Shown: positions 1-9,644 of the stretch, piece after piece
Layout: each line of letters opens with the position of its first letter
Position numbering within the stretch: the first letter of the stretch is position 1
Assembly (NCBI GenBank): GCA_964598485.1
Contig: CAZRCD010000010.1
Location: 8,512 to 72,511, forward strand
Direction of reading: 5' to 3'
DNA: 64,000 nucleotides
Source: SOJA01 sp964598485
Lineage (GTDB): Archaea > Thermoproteota > Bathyarchaeia > Bathyarchaeales > Bathycorpusculaceae
The notes under the pieces: generated by a model
Told to the model about the DNA's origin: nothing
Database searches by the model: none
What the model saw: only the letters and a program-made list of their open reading frames with translations
Translations under genes and position numbers: made by a program

Positions 1-1712
1 TAGAATGGTTCAACGCTTTTTGAAAGGTGTTTCTCGTTCGCCACAATTATGTCTGGATATTTCCTCTTGTCTAAGCGGGCAAGCCTGTAGGATGTGCCCT
101 CAGCTGGTGTTGCCTCTAGGTTGTATATGTTTTCAGTCTCTTCTTGGAAGTCTGCCAACTTTTTCCGCATAGAGTTTAGCACTTTCATTGCGAATTCTAA
201 TCCTTCATGGGTCGCTATGCTATGTCCGAAGAGGTTCAGTATCGCCTCGTTCATGCCGACTAAACCTATTGTTGAGAAGTGGTTCTTCCAGTATTTCCCA
301 AAGCCGTCCTTTACAAGGTGGAGATAACGCCTTGAGTATGGGTATAACCCGTTCTCTGTGAACTGTTCTAAAGCTTTCCTCTTTATTTCTAGGCTGTTCC
401 TTGCAGTTTCCATCATTCTCTCTAAGCGTTCAAAGAAGTCATCTTCATCTTTTGCTAAATACCCTATTCTCGGAAGGTTCATTGTGACAACACCTATGCT
501 GCCCGTTAACGGATTTGCCCCAAAGAAACCGCCGCCACGCTTACGCAATTCTCTGTTATCTATTCTTAAGCGACAACACATACTCCTAACATCTTCGGGC
601 TTCATGTCACTGCTTATGAAGTTCGAGAAGTACGGCACACCATATTTGGCTGTAACTTCGAAAAGTTTCTCAGATACCGTGTTTTCCCAGTTGAAATCTT
701 TTGTTATGTTGTATGTTGGTATTGGAAAGGTGAAAACTCTTCCTTTTGAATCTCCCCTGCACATGACTTTTGCGAAGGCAATGTTAAAAATGTCCAATTC
801 CTCTTGCATGTCGCCGTAAGTTTCGTTCATCACTTTTCCGCCGAGGATAACCGGCTCGTCCTTCATAAACTCCGGAACAGTAAGGTCTAAGGTCAAATTT
901 GTGAAGGGTGTTTGGAAACCTACACGCGTTGGCACATTCATGTTGAAGAAGAATTCTTGAAGTGCTTGCTCAACTCCCTTTCGGTTTAGTCCATCATAAC
1001 GTATGAACGGTGCCAAATAAGTGTCGAAGTTGCTGAAAGCCTGTGCTCCTGCCGCTTCTCCCTGTAGCGTGTAAAAAAAGTTTACCACATGCCCAAGGGC
1101 TGTTCTGAAGTGCTTCGCTGGCTTGCTCTCTATTTTTCCAGATACACCACCGAATCCCGAAAGCAGCAAATCCCTTAAATCCCAGCCGACGCAGTATGGT
1201 CCTAAAACGCCTAGGTCGTGGATGTGCATGGCTCCTGAGAAATGGGCATCAGCAATGTTAGGCGGGTAAATCCTTGTTATCCAGTATTTCGCTATGACTG
1301 TTGATGATAGATAATTGTTTAGGCCTTGCAGTGAATAGCTCATGTTTGAGTTTTCTCGGACACGCCAGTCTTGAACTTCCAAGTATTGGTCTACAAGGTC
1401 TGCTGAGCTGAGTAGTGCGGCTAACTCACGCATGTCTTGGTGCTGCTTCCTGTAGAGAATGTAAGCCTTAGCCGTTCTTGCATGTCCGTTTTCGATTAGT
1501 ACCTTTTCAACCAAGTCTTGGATTTCCTCAACTGTGGGAACACCTTCTTCTCCGAAGCGTTCCTGAAGCAATGTCACAACTTGATCGCTTAGTCTCTTTG
1601 CCAGTTCAAGGTCTTTTCCGCCTACGGCTTTTGCTGCTTTCCAAATGGCATCTGTTATGCGATTCTGATCAAATGGTTCTAATCTTCCGTCACGTTTTCT
1701 GACAAACTTCAT
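1..1712 (-). CDS. nrdD: Anaerobic ribonucleoside-triphosphate reductase NrdD, C-terminus outside window
   Basis: Reduces ribonucleotides to deoxyribonucleotides without oxygen, using a glycyl radical. About 570 residues are visible. The N-terminus (about 1-95) is an ATP-cone allosteric domain beginning MKFVRKRDGRLEPFD, followed by the catalytic barrel with typical segments such as MHIHDLG, CVGWDLRDLL, FFYTLQGEAAGAQAFS and NLTLDLTVP. The visible sequence stops at VEPFY, where family members continue into the part carrying the radical glycine, so the gene runs off the left edge. Its ATG (1712-1710) overlaps the stop of nrdR by 4 bases, so the two are an operon with likely translational coupling. 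Regulation is probably through the NrdR box upstream of nrdR. The activase NrdG is not in view. Confidence 0.95.
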   Translation of the reverse strand, partial: MKFVRKRDGRLEPFDQNRITDAIWKAAKAVGGKDLELAKRLSDQVVTLLQERFGEEGVPTVEEIQDLVEKVLIENGHARTAKAYILYRKQHQDMRELAALLSSADLVDQYLEVQDWRVRENSNMSYSLQGLNNYLSSTVIAKYWITRIYPPNIADAHFSGAMHIHDLGVLGPYCVGWDLRDLLLSGFGGVSGKIESKPAKHFRTALGHVVNFFYTLQGEAAGAQAFSNFDTYLAPFIRYDGLNRKGVEQALQEFFFNMNVPTRVGFQTPFTNLTLDLTVPEFMKDEPVILGGKVMNETYGDMQEELDIFNIAFAKVMCRGDSKGRVFTFPIPTYNITKDFNWENTVSEKLFEVTAKYGVPYFSNFISSDMKPEDVRSMCCRLRIDNRELRKRGGGFFGANPLTGSIGVVTMNLPRIGYLAKDEDDFFERLERMMETARNSLEIKRKALEQFTENGLYPYSRRYLHLVKDGFGKYWKNHFSTIGLVGMNEAILNLFGHSIATHEGLEFAMKVLNSMRKKLADFQEETENIYNLEATPAEGTSYRLARLDKRKYPDIIVANEKHLSKSVEPF

Positions 1713-2155
1713 TTTCTTACCTCTTTCAGTATGCGTCGAAAATCTTCTGGTTCTTCAAAACGTTTGTAAACTGAGGCAAACCTGATGTATGCTATACGGT
1801 CAAGCTTCTTCAAATGTTTCGCAGTTAGGTCTCCAATTTCTTGTGAAGAGATCTCTCCTTTCCCCCTCATCATCAAATCCTGTCTCACGCGTTCAGCCAA
1901 ATTGCGAATCTGCTCCATAGTTACAGGTCTTTTCTCGCATGCTTTCTGGAGGCCTCTAACAATTTTGTTCAAGTCAAAACGCTCAATTCTTCCATCCGCC
2001 TTCCGAACCATAATCTCTACAGTTTCGATATACTCGTAGGTTGTGAAACGTTTTCCACAGTTCAAGCATTCCTTACGACGTCTAATGGTGTTGTTTTGTG
2101 AATCCCTAGTTTCAAGGGTTCTGACGCCATCAGACCCGCAATATGGACACTTCAT
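1709..2155 (-). CDS. nrdR: Transcriptional repressor NrdR
   Basis: Nucleotide-sensing repressor of ribonucleotide reductase genes. The protein starts with the family's standard MKCPYCGSDGVRTLETR. It has a four-cysteine zinc ribbon (CPYC near residue 3 and CLNC near 31), then an ATP-cone (about 49-139) beginning IMVRKADGRIERFDLNKI. The frame is open upstream to 2233, but the start at 2155 gives the normal family N-terminus and length (148 residues). NrdR is mainly bacterial and patchy in archaea (from general knowledge). It sits directly upstream of nrdD, which it presumably controls together with itself. Confidence 0.95.
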   Translation of the reverse strand: MKCPYCGSDGVRTLETRDSQNNTIRRRKECLNCGKRFTTYEYIETVEIMVRKADGRIERFDLNKIVRGLQKACEKRPVTMEQIRNLAERVRQDLMMRGKGEISSQEIGDLTAKHLKKLDRIAYIRFASVYKRFEEPEDFRRILKEVRK

Positions 2156-2196
2156 TCTACGATTTTCCCTCACAATATTCTGAAAGCTTTGCCGCA

Positions 2197-2258
2197 CATA
2201 TGTATCTAGTGCTTGCCCAAGCAAAACGAACACTATACATAGTGTTTTATTATATAAA
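2197..2258 (-). promoter_or_regulatory. Promoter of nrdR-nrdD with NrdR box
   Basis: The 16-base palindrome ACACTATACATAGTGT at 2230-2245 matches the NrdR-box pattern acaCwAtATaTwGwGT closely. A weaker half-matching copy lies at 2197-2212, 33 bases away, which is about three helical turns; NrdR boxes usually come as phased pairs. On the coding strand a TATA-like tract (2249-2258) lies just upstream, so the strong box covers the expected transcription start and would block initiation. Confidence 0.75.
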
Positions 2259-2553
2259 ATCTTTCCACACTGATATGAAAAAATTCAGCTCACAAGCAAA
2301 AGAAACAATGTAAAGCATAGACATAATCACAGAAAAAAGAAAGCATGAAATAATGTGTTTTTAGATGAATAACCTCGATTCTAGGTTGCAGAGAACATGC
2401 TTAAAACTTTTGAGTCAAAGATTACTGTGATGGCTCAGAAAAAATTGTTGGGTAATGACTTTGTTCGAATTAAGACGGAAATCTTCCCTTAACCTGTTTG
2501 ATGCTGTGCAATTGGAAAGCATGTCTGTTCTTGCAAAAATTGTGATACGGGTA

Positions 2554-3072
2554 TTAAATCGACTTTTTCTTCAAGATAAAAGACAATTTCTTCTCTTCCT
2601 TCTCAGTGAAGCCAATCTTCATATAAAGCTGCAGTGCAGGGATGTTCACCTTTAAAACTGAAAGTTCCAGCCACTTCTTGTCCAGTTGCTTGGCAAGCTT
2701 GTTGGTATAGTTCAGTATGTATGTAGCTATTCCAAGTCTTCTGTATTCTGGCGCAACGGCTAGGCTGTTGATATACAATGCTTCAGGTTTTTCGCGAATG
2801 ACAAATATGCCGACCACTTGCTCCTTTAATTTAATGAAGTAACGTTTTGCTCTGAAAAGGATGACCTCCATTGCCAGAATATAGGGTATAACTGTTAACG
2901 GAGACAGCAACTGGGGGCTTCCAAAAAACAGAAGATTTCCGCCTTCACTGTTTTTGAAGAAGTGAAAGCTTAGTAGGTTGAAGGACAGATGTTCAAATCT
3001 CCTTGCAGGCGTAATTCGGAAACTGCAAAAAGCCTTCATGGCAACAACGCTCTCAAGATTTGTGTTTGTCAT
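2554..3072 (-). CDS. GNAT family N-acetyltransferase
   Basis: Single GNAT domain of about 172 residues. The acetyl-CoA binding region is visible as LAVAPEYRRLGIATYILNY (about 104-122), with the Arg/Gln-x-x-Gly-x-Ala-type loop. The later YMKIGFTEKE segment is the usual C-terminal Y-x-x-x-G-F motif. It resembles RimI-like acetyltransferases, but the substrate cannot be deduced. The start overlaps the end of the upstream MFS gene by 20 bases, so they are likely co-transcribed. The N-terminal 15 residues may not be translated if the internal ATG at residue 12 is used. Confidence 0.8.
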   Translation of the reverse strand: MTNTNLESVVAMKAFCSFRITPARRFEHLSFNLLSFHFFKNSEGGNLLFFGSPQLLSPLTVIPYILAMEVILFRAKRYFIKLKEQVVGIFVIREKPEALYINSLAVAPEYRRLGIATYILNYTNKLAKQLDKKWLELSVLKVNIPALQLYMKIGFTEKEEKKLSFILKKKSI

Positions 3073-4294
3073 TGATATTTAAATTAGTTTTAGCAACACC
3101 GAATAAGGCAAAAATTATGCTGGAAAATAGCAGTACGAGAGCAAGCGAAGGAAAGACAGCACGATATTGTAGATTTGTTGCAAGTATAAATCCACTAATA
3201 ATGGGTCCAAGTGTTTGTCCAACATCCATTATCGTAGAGAGAAAACCCATGGATGTGCCAATTGATTCTTTGGGCACAAGCTCGCTGATTGAAGCTGGTG
3301 TGGAAGCGGTTACGGTTGCAAAACCGAACCCGTAGATCAAAACAAGCAGAAGTAGAACCCGAAAATCAGTGACAAAGGGAATCGCCAGCAACGGAAGACT
3401 AGAAACTACACAACCCAAAACTATTGGAATCTGTCTTCCAATCTTGTCTGAAACCCTGCCCATGTAAGGTTTCGCGAAAATCGCCACACCTATTATGCTC
3501 ATAATAACAATGCCAGTCAAGAAGCCGTTTAGGTGAACAACCTCCAGCAGATAACCTGTCAGAAAGAATTCCGTTGCACCATAAGCATAGTACTGGCAGG
3601 CTTGGACAAAACTCACTACTAAAACTCCACGGCTTCTAGCGACTGTTCCCCATCCACGAAACACCTTTCTAACAACTTCTTTGGTGTTTCCTTGTTGAAT
3701 CACTGTGGGCCGTTTTCTTCCCGTCAAGAATGACAAACCCATAATCAACGCTGTTACACCCGCCACAGCCACACTCAAATAAAGCACATGAAAATTGTCG
3801 GTTGTGACGAACAATATGTATCCGCCTAAAGCAGGTGCGATGAGTCTTCCAACATTTGTTGCTGAAGAGAAAAGCGATATGCGTTCTCCTCGTTTGGTTG
3901 GAAATAATTCGGCTATTGAGGCTTCGGCGACTGGCACAAAAATTGCTGTGGCAAACCCGTGGTAAAAACGAACGAGGATTAGTTGCCACCAAACGGTTAT
4001 TAGAAGATAAAGGAAAGGAGCTGAAGCAAAGAAAAATCCTGCTATTAACAAGAATTTCTTTCTTCCATAAACGTCTGAAAGCGAGGCAACAGGTAAACTA
4101 ATCAAAATGCCGGGAATTGTTGAAGCAGCAGCAACAAAACCCGTCAAATCCGTGGGAGTTCCGAGACTTAAAGAAAAAGGTTTTAGAACTGGACTCTTGG
4201 ACATCGTGGAGCTTAAGATAGCAAATAGTCCCATAGTGCAAATCATCAGAAAAATGCTGTCTCTAGCGTTTCTTGTGTACAAAGTCATCAACAA
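3053..4294 (-). CDS. Major facilitator superfamily transporter
   Basis: 413 residues with about 12 hydrophobic segments. The loop between helices 2 and 3 carries the MFS signature SLSDVYGRKKF (about 75-85), and the repeat in the second half reads GRVSDKIGRQIP. This fits a proton-coupled drug or metabolite exporter of the DHA1 type; the substrate is not predictable. It is followed, with overlap, by a GNAT acetyltransferase on the same strand. A TATA-like tract is not obvious in the 55 bases to the next gene. Confidence 0.85.
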   Translation of the reverse strand: MLMTLYTRNARDSIFLMICTMGLFAILSSTMSKSPVLKPFSLSLGTPTDLTGFVAAASTIPGILISLPVASLSDVYGRKKFLLIAGFFFASAPFLYLLITVWWQLILVRFYHGFATAIFVPVAEASIAELFPTKRGERISLFSSATNVGRLIAPALGGYILFVTTDNFHVLYLSVAVAGVTALIMGLSFLTGRKRPTVIQQGNTKEVVRKVFRGWGTVARSRGVLVVSFVQACQYYAYGATEFFLTGYLLEVVHLNGFLTGIVIMSIIGVAIFAKPYMGRVSDKIGRQIPIVLGCVVSSLPLLAIPFVTDFRVLLLLVLIYGFGFATVTASTPASISELVPKESIGTSMGFLSTIMDVGQTLGPIISGFILATNLQYRAVFPSLALVLLFSSIIFALFGVAKTNLNINDKHKS

Positions 4295-4349
4295 ACCAGC
4301 TTAATAGTCACTAACTTCAGTGTTAATAAAAATAAAGGGAAAAGTGATG

Positions 4350-4874
4350 TCAACCTGTTGTTTCTTCCTGCATTTTCCTTCCTAAGAATTCCCTACGTTG
4401 CTTCCTAGTCATTTCCCCCAATTCATCCTTGTACTTCTTGCGCAACAGCTTGATTTTGCAATAAGTGTAAAGTGCATCATAAACGTAAGCAGCTTTTTCC
4501 ACTGCTTCAAAATCGTCTTTAACGTTGTATCTTGCGCCAGTCATCGTTGCACTTAACCCTATTCCTTCAGGCGCCAGCTCAGTGTCACGTGTATCTGCGG
4601 AATGGACGATTTTGGCGAGTTCATGGAGCACTGGGTCTTCCAGTTTGTATTCTTCTATTATGGTTTCGAAGCTGCATTTTCCATTTCTGTGTCCAAGCTT
4701 GACTCCGGGCGCGTCAAAAGGTGTTGTTCCTTGGGTTTTTGCGATTTCTGCTATTTTTTCTGTGGGCGCGAAGATGAATTGGGCTTGTGGGTCTATGAAT
4801 TTTTTGATAAGCCATGGGCATGCTGTTCGGTCTACGTGAACGAATTCACGGGTTACCCACTTCACAATTTTCAC
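4350..4874 (-). CDS. ChrB-like (chromate resistance ChrB C-terminal domain) protein
   Basis: 174 residues matching the ChrB C-terminal family: WVTREFVHVDRTACPWLIKK near the start, then IDPQAQFIF, LGHRNGKCSFET (about 61-72) and LAKIVHSADTRD (about 85-96). The conserved His, Cys and Asp residues suggest a metal-binding enzyme-like domain. In bacteria the full-length ChrB regulates chromate efflux; stand-alone versions are widespread and of unknown function, and no ChrA transporter is adjacent. The C-terminus is basic and helical (RKKYKDELGEMTRKQRREF). Confidence 0.75.
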   Translation of the reverse strand: MKIVKWVTREFVHVDRTACPWLIKKFIDPQAQFIFAPTEKIAEIAKTQGTTPFDAPGVKLGHRNGKCSFETIIEEYKLEDPVLHELAKIVHSADTRDTELAPEGIGLSATMTGARYNVKDDFEAVEKAAYVYDALYTYCKIKLLRKKYKDELGEMTRKQRREFLGRKMQEETTG

Positions 4875-5435
4875 CTCTCTCCAAGATAGTTGCAGCCAGA
4901 ATTAAGGTTTACTAGTAATTCATCTTTCAAGGTCATAACTCCTAATTTATTTTGAGCGCGCGCAAAAACTGAGTTCTGTGCGTTTACCAATTGTTACATC
5001 ATAGAATTTATTAAGTATAACTATAAACGAAAGAGAGCAATGGTGTTAAACATTGGGAAGCACTTCTGAGCGTGAATATAGAGAAAAACTGAACAAGATA
5101 AATGAAAACCTAAACAAACGTGCAAGAAACATACGAAAAGACTTCGCTCAGAAATTCTGGTTTTGAGAAAAGAAATCAAACAAGAATACATCGAGAAAAC
5201 GCAAATCTCTCAAACCCTGATACCAGCATAGGCAGAACATTTGGATTATAAGAAAAACTTCTTTGCACAAGCAGTTAAATCATTAACAAAGAAGGAAAAG
5301 TCTGGCTTATCTTATTTCCATTTTGTAACTTCGACGACGCTTACTCAAAGCAACAGCAAATCAGAGTTTCACAACAACTTGAGACTAATCCAAACATTTA
5401 TTATTATTCATCAGTTCTTTTGCTAAAGACAAAGC
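4875..5435. other. Intergenic region with one possible micro-ORF
   Basis: Between two divergent genes. A TTG-initiated frame at 5053-5166 (+) encodes a 37-residue charged helical peptide (TSEREYREKLNKINENLNKR and onward) after a TATA-like tract near 5007-5030, but it has no recognisable relatives and may be a remnant. The further frame 5241-5426 looks non-coding. Nothing else is supported. Confidence 0.3.
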
Positions 5436-6332
5436 ATGACCGTTCAAATTCGAAGCCTTACCCATAAGAACCTGTCAAGCCTAGTTAAACTGCTCAACGA
5501 AGCACGTAAAGAATCATACGAGTTTATTCCCTTCAATGAAGAGAAACTTCGCTCTCAAATTAAGGAATGGAATCTTGAAGTTCTAATGGTTGAAGAAGAA
5601 GGCGAAATCACAGGCTCTGTTGCATATAACAATGGACATTGGGGCGAAGAAATTGAGTGGCTTTACGTTCGTGAAAGCCCAAATCGAAAATATCTAGAGA
5701 ACTTGTTGGTGAGGGAGATCGAAAAACACGTTAAGGGTGAAAAGATTTTCACAGTTGTTGACGCTGAAAGCCCAAAAATCAACGAGTGGACTGAAAGGGG
5801 CTACAAGCCCGAGGGCGGACTATGCCACATGGTAGCCAGACTTGACGGTTTAAAGCCCCTTCCAAAAGTTCCAGAAGGCACAATTATTAGCAGCTTGAAA
5901 ACAGAAGAGGAAAAAGATTTTGTCGAAGCCGTGAATGCCGGATTTGACCGTGAAAGGCTAAAACAAGGTGTTGTTCAAAGATGGAAATCTGAATGTCCTC
6001 CTTTCAGCGAGGAATGGATTCACATAGCTAAGCTTGACAGCAAAATTGTTTCAGTTGTTGTTTCTAGACCAGACGTGAAACATAACGAATTCTTTGGTGG
6101 TAAGCGAGGTTATCTTGGTCCAGCATCTACGCTTTCCCAATATCGCGGCAAAAACCTTGCATCTGCCCTTACACGTCGGGCGATGAATGCGCTCTTTGAA
6201 AAAGGAATGAATTCTGTAGCGTTGTATACTACAGAACAGAACGTTCCATCTGTTACTCTTTTACGAAGACTCGACTTTAAAATTGGACATTGCTGGAAGT
6301 TTATGCACAAAAACGTATCTCGAAAGTGCTAG
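5436..6332 (+). CDS. Tandem GNAT acetyltransferase
   Basis: 298 residues containing two GNAT-like halves. The first (about 1-140) holds LEVLMVEEEGEITGSVAY and IEWLYVRESPNRKYLENLL. The second (about 150-298) holds LGPASTLSQYRGKNLASALTRRAM, with the acetyl-CoA pyrophosphate loop, and ends VTLLRRLDFKIGHCWKFM. Only the second half has a good acetyl-CoA motif, so the first may be a degenerate structural domain, a common arrangement. The substrate is unknown. The gene is monocistronic, and the next gene on this side runs the opposite way. Confidence 0.8.
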   Translation: MTVQIRSLTHKNLSSLVKLLNEARKESYEFIPFNEEKLRSQIKEWNLEVLMVEEEGEITGSVAYNNGHWGEEIEWLYVRESPNRKYLENLLVREIEKHVKGEKIFTVVDAESPKINEWTERGYKPEGGLCHMVARLDGLKPLPKVPEGTIISSLKTEEEKDFVEAVNAGFDRERLKQGVVQRWKSECPPFSEEWIHIAKLDSKIVSVVVSRPDVKHNEFFGGKRGYLGPASTLSQYRGKNLASALTRRAMNALFEKGMNSVALYTTEQNVPSVTLLRRLDFKIGHCWKFMHKNVSRKC

Positions 6333-6420
6333 CCCAGGAATTATGATGTAAGAATTGAAAAACTGAAAGTTTGAGAAAACATAGGGGAGAGAATTTTGGA
6401 AATAGTGATAAAAATGATGT

Positions 6421-6894
6421 TTAGAGCTTGCTTTTGTGGGTCAGCGTCTTTTCTACTCCCAGCTCCTTTACTCTTGTTTCAATGAATTCCGCGACTTTGT
6501 CTTGGCTGTATCTCTTTTCTTCTTCTTGCTTTGTTAGTTCTTCCTTTATTGTTCTAAGAGTTTTTTTCATGTCAAAGGGCTTTATTATGTAGGCGTCTGC
6601 GCCTCTGTTTACTGCTTCTACCGCGTTCTGCAGTGTTGGATAACCCGTGATGATTATTTTTCGCATTTTAGGTGTTGCGTCCTTCATTCTTGTTAGAAGT
6701 TCTATTCCCTCCATGTCTGGAAGGCGAACGTCAATTAAGGCTAGATTGTAGAATTTCTTTCCAGTTTTTGCTATCGCTTTTTTAGCCGTACCTACTGACT
6801 CAACAATGTATCCTTCATCTTCAAGTATGGTGGTTAATACTTTTCTTATGTTTTCATCGTCGTCAACAATGAGGATTCTAGCGGTTTCACCCAT
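6421..6894 (-). CDS. Response regulator receiver protein
   Basis: 157 residues: a single REC domain with acidic pocket DDD (about 11-13), phosphoacceptor D55 in LIDVRLPD, T84 in IITGYPT and K105 in IIKPFDM, followed by a short charged C-terminal helix. There is no DNA-binding output domain, which is typical of archaeal receivers acting through protein contacts. It overlaps the 3' end of the histidine kinase gene by 49 bases and is surely its partner. Confidence 0.92.
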   Translation of the reverse strand: MGETARILIVDDDENIRKVLTTILEDEGYIVESVGTAKKAIAKTGKKFYNLALIDVRLPDMEGIELLTRMKDATPKMRKIIITGYPTLQNAVEAVNRGADAYIIKPFDMKKTLRTIKEELTKQEEEKRYSQDKVAEFIETRVKELGVEKTLTHKSKL

Positions 6895-9644
6895 ATTTTT
6901 TCACCTCCCTCTAATTTTAATTTAATCGGAATGGTCACAGTGAAAGTTGTGCCTTTTCCACGAGAGCTTTTTACGGAAATAGAACCTCCGTGAGCCTCTA
7001 CAATACGTTTACATATTGCCAAGCCGAAACCCATTCCCTTCGCTTTCGTTGTAAAAAGCGGAGTCCAAAGCTTCTCTATGGTTTTCTTTGATACGCCTAC
7101 TCCAGTATCTGAAAAGACGAATTCTACGTTGCCATCTGATTTTCTGCTTTTTGTTGTCAGCGTTCCACCTTTAGGCATGGCTTCAACTGCGTTTTTGAGT
7201 ATGTTGACGAAGGCTCTCTTGATTTTTGCAGTGTCAACCTTTATTTTCGGCTTGCCTTCCGTTAAATCTATGACTTGAACATTTTTCGGAATTTCAACAA
7301 GAGACAACGCCTCTTTTATTATCGATTTCGGAGTGGTCTCCGTTATATCCAGCTTTATCTCTCTCGAATAATCCAGAAGGTCGTTTATTATCTTGTTCGA
7401 GTATACAATGTTTTTCCCTATAAGATCGAGCATTTCTTTTACTTTGCCGTCGATTTTTGAACTTGACCGTTTCTTCACATAGTATACAGCTCCACTGATA
7501 CTCGTTAAAGGATTACGTAGGTCATGACCTACCATGCCAGCTAATTCACCTATCACCGCCAATCTTTGAGCCCTAAGCAGTTGCTCTTGAGACTTCTTAA
7601 GCTCGCGAGTTCTTTCCTCCACTTTTTGCTCAAGCTGTTCTCTTGCTTTTCTCAAACTTTCAATTAGTTGAGCGTTTTCAATGACTATTGCAGCTTGATG
7701 CAAGAAAAGTTCCAAAGGAGTAAGAGATTCTCTGGTTGGCTTCCGACCATCCACAGGGTCGTCCATGCTTAAGATGCCTACCACCCTTCCCGCAGGCGTG
7801 CGGAGGGGAGCGTAAAGCATGTCTTGAGGGTGCCAATCAACCATTTCCTCTGGTAAAAGTCTACTGGGAACACCTGCATACGTGGTTGCTTCCTCAAGAG
7901 GGGCTTCACGTGGAACATGGTGGACGTATTCTCGAATCCACGGATCGCTCCAAGGCAGATAATAAAACTCACCTATCCTGAAGCGTTCAAACTTTGGACC
8001 TAACCGTTCTCTCCAGACATGCCCTGATGCCTTTCTTTCAAGTAAAAGCTTGGTTTCTTCCTTTGTGAGGCCTGCTGTAACAAGATCTGTTCCTTCCAAG
8101 TTTTCGTTTCTCAGAGAAATTACAACCCTTCTCCACCCAAATTTTCTAATGGCTTTTGCGATCACCTTTAGCCTTTGATGCGTGTCTTTTATGCGCATGA
8201 TTTCCGTGGAACTTTCCATCAGATTCGCTAGCCTGTTAGAGAGTTTTCTGAGTTGTGTATGTCTTTTTATGTCGATTATAGCAATGGCAGCGTGGGAAGC
8301 CAATATTTCAAGAAGTTCCCTGTCCTCTTCATCAAAGGCTGCAAGCTTTTTGCTTTCTACATTTAAGACTCCTAGAACCTCTTTTTCCACTTTGATAGGT
8401 ACAGCAAGCTCAGAAAGCATGTTTGGTTTACCTAAGACGTATGTCTTTTCCTTTCTGATGTCTGAGACGAAAACTGGTTTGCCTGTTCTTGCTGCCTTAC
8501 CAGTTACCCCTTTTTCTCCATCCAACGGCAGACTTAAAGACAGATTATTTGAGTATCCACGCTGCGATACTAGCCGAAGCATTTTTCCTTTTACCATTAG
8601 AACGGAGGCATACTCAAACCCTAATGTTTTCTCCATAGCCTTCAACGTTACTTTGTAAATATCTTCTAGGCTCTCCGCTCTGTTTAGGTTCCGGCCGTAA
8701 ATGTTCAATGTAGAAAGCTTTTCCTGTCTTTTTAGGTTACTTATGGCGATAGCGGTGTGTGAAGCGAGAGTTTCAAGCAGTTCCCCGTCCTTTTCATCAA
8801 ACGCTTCAAGCCTTTCACTTTCCACATTCAAAATACCTAAAACTTTATCCTTAATTTTGACTGGCACAGCAAGCTCTGACAGCATGCCTTCTGCGCCAGC
8901 TTCAACGTAGGCTCTTTCTTTTCTAATGTCCGGAATGGAAACAGGTTTGCGTAATCTTGCGGCTTTAACAACTACCCCTCTTCGCCCATCTAAAGGCAAG
9001 TTGAGGGTGAGCATTTTTGAAAACCCGCGATGGGCTACTAGACGGAGCGTTTTTCCTTCAACCAGAAAAACGTCGGCGAATTCGAATCCCAGAGTTTTCT
9101 CCATGACGCCTAACGTCAACGTGAGAACCGTACCTATGTCATCTGCCACGTTCAAGCTCTGACCATGCTTGTTCAGTGCAGAAAGTCTCTCTTCAAAACG
9201 TTTCCTTTCTTTTTCCATTCTTTTGCGTTCGGTGATGTCTCTGAATATTCCTTGAAGCAGTTTTTTGCCATCAAGTTCAAAGACATTAGCTTTGATTGCA
9301 ACATCTTTAATCTCTCCCTTTTTTGTAATGACTTGTGTTTCCAAAACTTGCCCTTCTTTCTCTTTGAGATGCTGTTTGAAAGTCCTGTTGAACTCTCCTT
9401 CGATTTTTTTTGGAGGATGGAGAATCCGCTGGTGTATACCAACCAGTTCTGATTTCTCTCTGCCGACTAATTCTGATGCTGCACGGTTACAGTCAACTAT
9501 TACACCTGTTTCGGCGTCGGCTATGAAGATAGCGTCCATTGCCTCCTCAAACTGCTTTCTGTATTTTTCTTCAGATGCCCTAAGCGACTCTTCCATCCGT
9601 TGTTCTTGGTTATTGTAAACTTCATTCTTCCTCATTTCAAACAT
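6846..9644 (-). CDS. PAS-GAF multi-sensor histidine kinase
   Basis: 932 residues with no clear membrane segment, so probably cytosolic. Order: N-terminal helix, PAS domain (about 22-140), two closely similar GAF domains (about 150-305 and 310-465; both contain the LPLDG and SELAVP(V/I)K motifs), a third more divergent GAF-like region (about 480-675), coiled coil, HisKA with phosphorylatable H707 in MVGHDLRNPLTS, and a HATPase domain with N, G1 (FSDTGVGV) and G2 (GMGFGLAICKRIVEAHGG) boxes. It is translationally coupled at both ends, to the small protein upstream (8-base overlap) and to the receiver downstream. The duplicated GAFs suggest sensing of small ligands or redox state. Confidence 0.93.
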   Translation of the reverse strand: MFEMRKNEVYNNQEQRMEESLRASEEKYRKQFEEAMDAIFIADAETGVIVDCNRAASELVGREKSELVGIHQRILHPPKKIEGEFNRTFKQHLKEKEGQVLETQVITKKGEIKDVAIKANVFELDGKKLLQGIFRDITERKRMEKERKRFEERLSALNKHGQSLNVADDIGTVLTLTLGVMEKTLGFEFADVFLVEGKTLRLVAHRGFSKMLTLNLPLDGRRGVVVKAARLRKPVSIPDIRKERAYVEAGAEGMLSELAVPVKIKDKVLGILNVESERLEAFDEKDGELLETLASHTAIAISNLKRQEKLSTLNIYGRNLNRAESLEDIYKVTLKAMEKTLGFEYASVLMVKGKMLRLVSQRGYSNNLSLSLPLDGEKGVTGKAARTGKPVFVSDIRKEKTYVLGKPNMLSELAVPIKVEKEVLGVLNVESKKLAAFDEEDRELLEILASHAAIAIIDIKRHTQLRKLSNRLANLMESSTEIMRIKDTHQRLKVIAKAIRKFGWRRVVISLRNENLEGTDLVTAGLTKEETKLLLERKASGHVWRERLGPKFERFRIGEFYYLPWSDPWIREYVHHVPREAPLEEATTYAGVPSRLLPEEMVDWHPQDMLYAPLRTPAGRVVGILSMDDPVDGRKPTRESLTPLELFLHQAAIVIENAQLIESLRKAREQLEQKVEERTRELKKSQEQLLRAQRLAVIGELAGMVGHDLRNPLTSISGAVYYVKKRSSSKIDGKVKEMLDLIGKNIVYSNKIINDLLDYSREIKLDITETTPKSIIKEALSLVEIPKNVQVIDLTEGKPKIKVDTAKIKRAFVNILKNAVEAMPKGGTLTTKSRKSDGNVEFVFSDTGVGVSKKTIEKLWTPLFTTKAKGMGFGLAICKRIVEAHGGSISVKSSRGKGTTFTVTIPIKLKLEGGEKIWVKPLESSLLTTMKT

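Noticed and set aside
94..819. Plus-strand frames of 77 and 153 residues at the left edge
   Set aside because: They lie opposite nrdD, which has strong family matches on the minus strand.
2455..2655. 66-residue plus-strand frame before the GNAT gene
   Set aside because: It overlaps the 3' end of the GNAT gene on the other strand and shows no family pattern.
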